Shown here: piece after piece, positions 1-5,114 of the stretch | How positions within the stretch are numbered: position 1 is the first letter of the stretch | Layout: every line of letters begins with the position of its first letter | From: Acidobacteriota bacterium | Lineage (GTDB): Bacteria; Acidobacteriota; Thermoanaerobaculia; Multivoradales; SZUA-115 | Direction: 5' to 3' | DNA: 5,114 nt | NCBI GenBank assembly: GCA_003231035.1 | Contig: QIHU01000822.1 | Location: forward strand, 1-5,114 | Program-made: the position numbers and the translations under genes | Notes under the pieces: generated by a model | Databases searched by the model: none | What the model saw: only the letters and a program-made list of their open reading frames with translations | What the model was told of the DNA's origin: nothing

Positions 1-2138
1 CGCGGTGCGACGACATCGGTAGCAATCCAGCAAACCGAGTTGAAGTCCGACGGATCTTGGCCGCTACAATCGAAGCCCGCAATGCCGGCCCAACTGTATT
101 CCGTGTACCCAGAGAAGATCTCCTGGCGGGCGAAAGAGTCGAGGTACTGGTGCTGGATCGGTTCGTGGGTACGGCTGACACTCGCCGAGAGAAGCACCAC
201 GCCGTCGCCGAACGGGTCATAGGAAAGCGCCAGATTCGGCGCCAGCACGGTGTCGTCCACCAACGTGCGACCACTGTCGTCTTCCCCAATTTGGCGTTCC
301 AACCGAACCCCGCCGCTCAAGCTCCATCGATCCCACAGGATGGTGTCGCGCAGATAGACGGCGGAAGTATCGAGAGTCGTCTCGCGCGCCGGCCGCTGCC
401 AGAAGTTGAAGCGCAGAAAGGGCTGAAAAAGCCCGCTGTCTGGGTCAAATGGAGCGCACTGCCCCATCTCCAGGCATTCCGGGCGTAGATCGAGATCGAG
501 AAAGAGCTGACCCGCCACCGGCCTCCCGGTAGCAGCGTCGGCGCCGCCAACCCCTGGAAAAGTCAAGGCCCGGCGCGACTGAGTCCGCCGGTAATCGATC
601 CCGGCGCGCACTTCGTGCTCGCCAGCGCCGCCCCGGAAGTAGCCGGTCACACCGAAGGTACCTTGCTTGCGCGGACGCCGTTCCGCCCCTCGATCGGTCA
701 CTCCGTTGAAGACAATCAGATTCTGGATCTCCCCCACCGGATCGCCGTCATCACCGGGAGCGGCGAAGATCGCCAGGTGCGGAGCATCTCCAGCCAACCC
801 GCGTGAGCGTGCTCCGTCGCGCGACAGTTCGCGCTCCTGACGGGCCAGAGTCAGATCGAACGCTAGATTCTGGCCTGCCGTCCAGGTCCCTTGTAGCTTG
901 GAAAAGTCGCCCTGTTGAAGGCGGTTCTCCACGGCGAAAATTTCACCCGGCAGTCGGTTGACAAACTGATCGCGCAGGGGCCGAGGTGTGGTTCGGCTCG
1001 CGCGATTTTCTCCAGGACCTCGGTCGAAGGGCGAAAACGTGTTGAAGCGCGCTTCGTCAGTGTTGCTTTGAACGACCAGCGAGAGAGCGGCGGTCGGTTG
1101 CGCGGTGAGCTTGACCGTGGCGCTTTCAAGTTGCGCCGCCTCGTCAAAGGCCGACCCTTCGATCGTCGGCTGGAGGAGCGAGCGCTCACCGTCTTCGTAC
1201 ACCCCAAAAAACCACAGCTTCTCCACCACCAGTGGGCCGCCGAGAGTCACCGCGACTCTGGGATCGATACGGCTCGAACCTGCGTTTGCGGTCGCCTGTT
1301 GCACCGCCAAATGGCCGGCGACCCCCTCCGAGTAGTCGTAGTCGCTATTCCAGCCGGGGTTGGTGGCCAGCCAACGCAAGGTGCCGCGGTAGTCTTCGCC
1401 GCCGGACCGAGTCACCACGTTGATCACCGCTCCCGAGGAGAGGGTGTACTCACCGCTGCGCGCCGCGGTGGTGACGTCCACCGCTTCAATCGCCTCGAAG
1501 CTCAAGTTGAGACCAAAGAGGCCGGTCGTCCCATCGGTGGTATCGACACCGTCGATCAAGAAAACGTTGTTGCCGCGCAAGGCTCCAGCGACGTTCGGAT
1601 TGCCATCCTCGCCGCCACTGACTCCGGGAAGCGCTAGCGCCACGCTCTGATAGAAGCGTTGGATCGGCAACTCGGCCAGGAAGTCGGAGCGCAGCCCTGC
1701 GCGCACTCGGCTATCGAAAGGATCGAGGATCGACGCCGCGGCAATCACCTGGATCCAGCCCTGAGAAGCCACTACCGGGGCGCTCGACTCGGCCAAAATC
1801 AGCTCGACTTCAGTGGTGTTGTCGATATTGACGGCGATCCCAGCCTCAGACGCCGCGAGGCCCAACAGGCGCGCCGAGACGGCATAGAGGCCAACCGACA
1901 AGGCCGGAAAACGGAACCGGCCGTCCACGTCGCTCCACGCCACGCGCTCACCGCGGGTTCCCGCAAGAGTAACCTCGACCTGCTGCAACCCATTGCCGTC
2001 TTCATCGCTTACCCGTCCGACGATCACACCCGTTTGGGTACCCTCGGCAAGCGCCGGCAAGCCTGGCAAGGCGAGCCACGCCACGGCTAGAGCCACGCAG
2101 GCTCGAAGGCTCATCCTTGTGTTAAACGTTTCAGCCAT
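1..2138 (-). CDS. TonB-dependent outer-membrane receptor, Oar-like, with N-terminal carboxypeptidase-regulatory-like domain (3' end outside window)
   Basis: Reading the minus strand from the ATG at 2138 gives 712 codons with no stop, running off the left edge. Residues 9-31 form a Sec signal peptide (hydrophobic run ACVALAVAWLALPGLPALA, likely cut after A31). Residues about 36-118 resemble a carboxypeptidase-regulatory-like beta-sandwich (GRVSDEDG, SDVDGRFRFPAL). The plug follows, with LIDGVDTTD near 194-202 and GAVINVVTRSG near 236-246. The barrel begins with GGPLVVEKLWFFG near 304-316 and continues through strand-like segments such as VYLRDTILWDRWSLSGGVRLE. No classical TonB box is obvious; WIQVI at 128-132 sits where one would be expected. 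Such receptors import ligands across the outer membrane using TonB-ExbBD energy, but Oar-like ligands are mostly unknown and none can be assigned here. Family members are often 900-1100 residues, so roughly the last quarter is missing. An alternative start at 2114 (M9) keeps the whole signal peptide; neither ATG has a good Shine-Dalgarno. Family call sure, ligand unknown. Confidence 0.93.
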   Translation of the reverse strand, partial: MAETFNTRMSLRACVALAVAWLALPGLPALAEGTQTGVIVGRVSDEDGNGLQQVEVTLAGTRGERVAWSDVDGRFRFPALSVGLYAVSARLLGLAASEAGIAVNIDNTTEVELILAESSAPVVASQGWIQVIAAASILDPFDSRVRAGLRSDFLAELPIQRFYQSVALALPGVSGGEDGNPNVAGALRGNNVFLIDGVDTTDGTTGLFGLNLSFEAIEAVDVTTAARSGEYTLSSGAVINVVTRSGGEDYRGTLRWLATNPGWNSDYDYSEGVAGHLAVQQATANAGSSRIDPRVAVTLGGPLVVEKLWFFGVYEDGERSLLQPTIEGSAFDEAAQLESATVKLTAQPTAALSLVVQSNTDEARFNTFSPFDRGPGENRASRTTPRPLRDQFVNRLPGEIFAVENRLQQGDFSKLQGTWTAGQNLAFDLTLARQERELSRDGARSRGLAGDAPHLAIFAAPGDDGDPVGEIQNLIVFNGVTDRGAERRPRKQGTFGVTGYFRGGAGEHEVRAGIDYRRTQSRRALTFPGVGGADAATGRPVAGQLFLDLDLRPECLEMGQCAPFDPDSGLFQPFLRFNFWQRPARETTLDTSAVYLRDTILWDRWSLSGGVRLERQIGEDDSGRTLVDDTVLAPNLALSYDPFGDGVVLLSASVSRTHEPIQHQYLDSFARQEIFSGYTEYSWAGIAGFDCSGQDPSDFNSVCWIATDVVAP

Positions 2139-2272
2139 GGGATCACTAGGGAGCTACTCTACACAATGCCAGCGCCAAGCTGACGCACTGAAGAAAGGTG
2201 TATCCGTTTCACTCGCCGATTCCGCCTTACCGGTACAGAGGGGTTATCGCCACCGCAGTCAAGGAGGATTTG
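2139..2272. promoter_or_regulatory. Divergent intergenic region between the receptor gene and the DUF1800-DUF1501 operon
   Basis: This 134-base stretch separates two genes that point away from each other, so promoters for both should lie here or just inside the flanking genes. I found no convincing sigma-70 pair. On the minus strand TAGAGT (2161-2156) matches four of six -10 bases and lies 18 bases before the receptor ATG, but lacks a recognisable -35. Also on the minus strand TTGACT matches a -35 (about 2262-2257), but the sequence 17 bases on is a poor -10. On the plus strand CTGACG followed by TATCCG is weak and spaced at only about 15 bases. No clear operator palindrome, riboswitch or terminator hairpin was seen. 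The regulatory role is inferred from gene orientation. Confidence 0.5.
2261..2267 (+). promoter_or_regulatory. Strong Shine-Dalgarno that fixes the DUF1800 start
   Basis: The sequence AAGGAGG is complementary to the 16S rRNA 3' end and sits five bases before the ATG at 2273. The same frame is open upstream with an ATG at 2198, which would add 25 residues (starting MYPFHSPIPPYRYRG), but that ATG has no comparable ribosome binding site and the added residues are not signal-peptide-like. The start at 2273 is therefore preferred. Confidence 0.85.
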
Positions 2273-3811
2273 ATGTTGCTCGACGCAGCTAGCTCGTTCG
2301 CATTCACCGGGGATCGACGCCAGCCCTTTGCCCGGAAACTCGCCGACAAAGCCCGCCAGGACCCGACTGCCAAGATGGCCGCACTCTGTCGCGCCGCGGC
2401 GACCTTGTCGCCGGCCTTGCCCACCCGCCAACAACTGAAAGCGGCACATGGGGACGGGGGCTGGCAAGCGGTCACCCCCGAGCAGAGACTGCTCCAGAGA
2501 ACCACTCTCGGCGCTACCGCGTTCGACCACCAGGTGCTCGAGCAAGTCGGCTATCGCGGCTATCTTGAGCAGCAGCTCACCCTCGACCAACTGGACGATC
2601 AACCGCTCGAATCGGTTCTACGCCAAGCGCTACCGACCCTGAGCTTGTCCCCTGCCGAGCGACTCTTCTACTACTCGGATGAACCGGAGGTTGTCCTCTT
2701 TGAGTTCTGGTTCGCCACCGTCCTGCGCTCGATCTACAGCCCACGACAGCTCTTCGAACGGATGGTGATCTTCTGGAGCGATCACTTCAGCATCGACACC
2801 ACCAGCGACCTGGCTCTCTTCTTCAAACCGACCGATGACGAGTCCGTGATCCGCGCCCACGCCCTCGACAACTTCCCGGCCCTCTTGCGGGCCAGCGCCC
2901 ACAGCCCGGCGATGCTCTCGTACTTGACCAACGACACTAACCTCAAAGATCATCCCAACGAGAACTACGCTCGCGAGCTCATGGAGCTGCACACGATCGG
3001 CCCAGACGCCTTCACGGAGCGAGATGTCAAGGAGGTTGCGCGCTGCTTTACCGGGTGGGGCTTCAACAGGGAACCGAATTCCCAATTCGGCCAGTTCCAA
3101 TTCGATGCTGGTGCTCACGACCGAGGTGAGAAAACCGTTCTGGGCCACACCATCCCCGCTGGAGGCGGGATCGAAGACGGAGAAACGGTGCTCTCGATTC
3201 TGGCCGAGCACCCAGAGACGGCCCGACTTGTCTCCCGAAAGTTGATTCGCTACTTGTGGGGCTACGAGCCGTCCGAGTGGAGGATCCAGCGCATAGCCAA
3301 CATCTACCAAAGCACCGGCGGAGACGTGCGGGCAATGCTGCGGACAATCCTCAGGCGCCCGTGGCTAGCCAAGGCCACCCCCAAACTCAAGCGCCCTTAC
3401 CACCTGGTGACCTCCGCCGTGCGAGCGCTGTTCGCCGAGGTCAACCAGCCGCTGTACTTGATCTTCGAGCTGATGCAAGCCGGTCAGCTTCCGTTCAATT
3501 GGGCGCCGCCCAACGGCTACCCGGACAGCCAGGAATACTGGTCGGCCTTCCTTCTGCCCCGGTGGAGCTTCAGCTCACGAATCATGCTGCCAGAAGTCGG
3601 CGTCACCCCTCAGCTCGGCAAGTTCATGAAACCCAACCTGCGCTCCGCCCTGTTGAGAGACCGCATCGACTGGCTACTCACCCACCAAACGATGACCCAG
3701 ACTTCGAGGTCCGAAGTCCGTCGTTTCCTCGGTCCACCTCCGCGCACCCCGCATCACGTCGCCCAAGCGATCGGAATTGCAATTGCCTCTCCCGAATTCC
3801 AGGAGTATTGA
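2273..3811 (+). CDS. DUF1800 family protein (PF08811), function unknown
   Basis: A 512-residue protein that aligns by eye with the DUF1800 family along most of its length. Seen in order: QRLLQRTTLGAT at 71-82 (family LLRRATFGPT-like), FWSDHFSI at 167-174, the hallmark HPNENYARELMELHTIG at 227-243, FTERDVKEVARCFTGWGF ending at F264, AHDRGEKTVLG with H282-D283, ARLVSRKLIRYL, KLKRPYHLVTSAVRAL, the NWAPPNGYPD segment around W410, and the C-terminal IASPEFQEY. The conserved N, E, Y, R, W and HD positions are intact, so the gene looks functional. No signal peptide or membrane helix is apparent from the chosen start. Only two cysteines are present (C39, C257). DUF1800 proteins are typically encoded beside DUF1501 proteins, as here; their biochemical activity is not established. 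The stop at 3809-3811 is one base from the next ATG, so the two genes form a translationally tight operon. Family call is firm; any enzymatic role would be guesswork. Confidence 0.95.
   Translation: MLLDAASSFAFTGDRRQPFARKLADKARQDPTAKMAALCRAAATLSPALPTRQQLKAAHGDGGWQAVTPEQRLLQRTTLGATAFDHQVLEQVGYRGYLEQQLTLDQLDDQPLESVLRQALPTLSLSPAERLFYYSDEPEVVLFEFWFATVLRSIYSPRQLFERMVIFWSDHFSIDTTSDLALFFKPTDDESVIRAHALDNFPALLRASAHSPAMLSYLTNDTNLKDHPNENYARELMELHTIGPDAFTERDVKEVARCFTGWGFNREPNSQFGQFQFDAGAHDRGEKTVLGHTIPAGGGIEDGETVLSILAEHPETARLVSRKLIRYLWGYEPSEWRIQRIANIYQSTGGDVRAMLRTILRRPWLAKATPKLKRPYHLVTSAVRALFAEVNQPLYLIFELMQAGQLPFNWAPPNGYPDSQEYWSAFLLPRWSFSSRIMLPEVGVTPQLGKFMKPNLRSALLRDRIDWLLTHQTMTQTSRSEVRRFLGPPPRTPHHVAQAIGIAIASPEFQEY
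3801..3805 (+). promoter_or_regulatory. Shine-Dalgarno of the DUF1501 gene, inside the DUF1800 coding end
   Basis: AGGAG lies seven bases before the DUF1501 ATG at 3813 and encodes part of the last residues (Gln-Glu) of DUF1800. Ribosomes finishing DUF1800 at 3811 end directly on the next initiation site, which favours coupled translation of the two proteins. Confidence 0.75.
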
Positions 3812-3812
3812 C

Positions 3813-5114
3813 ATGTCTGATCGCCGCCCCCACGACCGTTGTCAAGACGGCTGCAAGGAATACAAGGCACTCTCGCGACGCCACTTCCTCAGCCTTTCCG
3901 CCGCAACCCTGGTCACCGCCCTCGGCCCGGCGTGGCTACCGCGCGTCGCCTTGGCCGACGAAGACGACAGCGAGCGCGACGTGATGGTCTCGATTTTCCT
4001 GCGCGGCGGGGCCGATTCGTTGTCGCTCTGCGTGCCCCACGGCGAAGCGGACTACTACCGCTTACGCCCGACTCTGGCACTGCCTCAACCGGACAGTGGC
4101 AACTCGTTCGCGGTCGACGATCTCGACGGCTTCTTCGGTCTAGCGCCAGCGATGGCGCCCCTGCTAGAACCCTACCAAGAGGGTGATTTGCTGTTCGTCC
4201 ACGCCTGCGGCTCGAACGACCCCACGCGCTCCCATTTCAACGCCATGTACTACATGGAGGTCGGCCAACCGCGGCCGCCGGCCACTCTCGCCACCGGCTG
4301 GCTAGGGCGCCACCTGCAAACCACCGCACCGACTCTCCAAGACGGCCTCCTGCGCGCCGTCGCAATCAACCAATCCTTGCAACGCACCTTGGTCGGCGGC
4401 CCACTCGCCGTCGCCGCGCCCGACCCAGCCACCTACGGTCTCGACGGCGACCCCGCCACCTCGGTCGAGCGCTTCGCCGCGATCGAAGCGATGTACGCCG
4501 CGGCCGGCGATCCACTGCGGTCTTCGGCGAAAAATACCTCCCGCACCATCGAGCTCTTGCAACAAATCGACTTCGACTCCTACCAACCGGCCGGCGACGC
4601 GAGCTACCCCGAGACCGAGTTCGGCCAAGCGCTACGTTCGACCGCGGCCCTGATCAAGGCACAACTCGGGGTGGAGGCGATCGCCATCGACCTTGGGGGC
4701 TGGGACACACACGAACTACAAGCTCCGCAAGAAGGTTCGATGGCGGCTACGATGAGCGACCTCGCCGCGGGCCTCGCCGCCTTCCACCGCGACCTGAAAG
4801 CCGGCGAGGTGAACAACGTCATCACCACGGCGATGAGCGAATTCGGCCGCAACGCGATCGAAAACGGCAGCCTCGGCACCGACCACGGCCACGGCGGCAT
4901 GATGATGGTGCTCGGCGACAGCGTGGCCGGCGGCCGCGTTCTGACCCGCTGGCCCGGCTTGGCCCCCGAGCAACTCTACGAGGGGCAAGATCTCAAGGTC
5001 ACCATCGACTACCGAGACGTGCTGACCGAGATCGTCACCAAGCGGCTGCGCAACCCCGATTTTCGCAACGTCTTCCCCGACCCCAACTACCAGCCCATCG
5101 AACACGGCGTGATC
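3813..5114 (+). CDS. DUF1501 family protein (PF07394) with Tat signal peptide; stop codon outside window
   Basis: Open from the ATG at 3813 to the right edge (434 codons, no stop seen). The N-terminus has a twin-arginine export motif SRRHFLSLSAA (R22-R23), a hydrophobic stretch and a likely cleavage site after A48 (PRVALA/DED), so the folded protein is expected in the periplasm or beyond. Family motifs are complete: FLRGGADSLSLCVPHG from F62, DYYRLRPTLALP, FGLAPAMAPLL, DPTRSHFNAMYYME with S140-H141, DLGGWDTHE with W297-D298-T299-H300, SEFGR at 342-346, GTDHGHGG with D357-H358-G359-H360, GGRVLTRWPGL, and DYRDVLTEIV near the end. The family is related to the alkaline phosphatase/sulfatase superfamily, and the DTH and DHGH residues could be metal ligands; this is inference, with no known substrate. 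The last visible residues (YQPIEHGVI) resemble a DUF1501 C-terminus, so probably few codons are missing. Unusual: C10 and C14 (CxxxC) lie before the Tat motif, and C73 and C132 lie in core motifs. It is the second gene of an operon with DUF1800. Confidence 0.95.
   Translation, partial: MSDRRPHDRCQDGCKEYKALSRRHFLSLSAATLVTALGPAWLPRVALADEDDSERDVMVSIFLRGGADSLSLCVPHGEADYYRLRPTLALPQPDSGNSFAVDDLDGFFGLAPAMAPLLEPYQEGDLLFVHACGSNDPTRSHFNAMYYMEVGQPRPPATLATGWLGRHLQTTAPTLQDGLLRAVAINQSLQRTLVGGPLAVAAPDPATYGLDGDPATSVERFAAIEAMYAAAGDPLRSSAKNTSRTIELLQQIDFDSYQPAGDASYPETEFGQALRSTAALIKAQLGVEAIAIDLGGWDTHELQAPQEGSMAATMSDLAAGLAAFHRDLKAGEVNNVITTAMSEFGRNAIENGSLGTDHGHGGMMMVLGDSVAGGRVLTRWPGLAPEQLYEGQDLKVTIDYRDVLTEIVTKRLRNPDFRNVFPDPNYQPIEHGVI

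Noticed and set aside
915..1637. Plus-strand open frame of 240 codons
   Set aside because: It lies antisense inside the receptor gene, whose frame shows clear plug and barrel motifs across the same bases. The predicted product is rich in Arg, Gly and Ala without recognisable motifs, as expected of a shadow frame in G+C-rich DNA.
2186..2220. Plus-strand promoter candidate CTGACG / TATCCG
   Set aside because: Spacing of about 15 bases and only three matching -10 bases; not better than expected by chance in this spacer.
2198..2272. 25-residue N-terminal extension of DUF1800 from the ATG at 2198
   Set aside because: The AAGGAGG at 2261-2267 points to the ATG at 2273, and the extra residues resemble neither a signal peptide nor the family N-terminus.
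3074..3090. Perfect inverted repeat CCGAATT-CCC-AATTCGG
   Set aside because: Seven-base arms with a three-base loop, in the middle of DUF1800 coding for PNSQFG. No T-tract follows, so it is not a terminator, and its in-gene position makes a chance origin most likely.
2630..3310. Minus-strand open frame of 226 codons
   Set aside because: Antisense to the most conserved part of DUF1800 (WSDHF, NENYARE, FTGWGF); no ribosome site or recognisable domain.
3774..3788. Short palindromic AATTGCAATT repeat near the DUF1800 end
   Set aside because: It encodes the conserved-style GIAIAS helix before SPEF; too short to call a regulatory site or repeat.
3256..3984. Plus-strand open frame of 242 codons overlapping both DUF1800 and DUF1501
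   Set aside because: It is in the wrong frame relative to both well-supported genes. The product is Arg/Pro/Ser-rich and motif-free.
4302..5105. Several minus-strand open frames under DUF1501 (108, 98 and 129 codons)
   Set aside because: All are antisense shadows of the DUF1501 gene; the His-rich appearance of the last one comes from reverse reading of Val, Met and Gly codons.

Overview
The window holds three protein-coding genes arranged around one short divergent intergenic region, in G+C-rich DNA that is almost entirely coding. Two genes run off the window edges: the left one lacks its 3' end and the right one lacks its stop codon. I saw no RNA gene, insertion sequence, CRISPR array, integrase or other mobile-element gene.

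Layout. (1) Positions 1-2138, minus strand: one uninterrupted reading frame of 712 codons. It encodes an exported TonB-dependent outer-membrane receptor of the Oar-like type, with a signal peptide, a carboxypeptidase-regulatory-like domain, a plug and the first part of the beta-barrel. (2) Positions 2139-2272: a 134-base divergent spacer that must carry control signals for both directions. (3) Positions 2273-3811, plus strand: a DUF1800 protein of 512 residues, started by a near-perfect Shine-Dalgarno sequence. (4) Positions 3813-5114, plus strand: a DUF1501 protein with a twin-arginine (Tat) export signal. It begins one base after the DUF1800 stop codon, and its Shine-Dalgarno lies inside the last DUF1800 codons.

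Organism. The receptor's domain order, with the motifs LIDGVDTTD, INVVTRSG and GGPLVVEKLWFFG, together with a DUF1800-DUF1501 pair, is typical of Acidobacteriota (Thermoanaerobaculia-like lineages) and some neighbouring Gram-negative phyla. This is an inference from protein style. No marker gene is present.

How the genes may work together. DUF1800 and DUF1501 genes are commonly adjacent in Gram-negative bacteria, and the pair has no established biochemical role. Here the tight overlap of translation signals argues that the two proteins are made together. DUF1501 carries a Tat signal and DUF1800 has no recognisable one, so co-export of a folded complex is a testable idea. The divergent receptor suggests a possible cell-envelope locus for handling an external substrate, but nothing in the sequence identifies that substrate. 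The main unexplained biology is the DUF1800-DUF1501 pair, including an unusual CxxxC motif ahead of the Tat motif.
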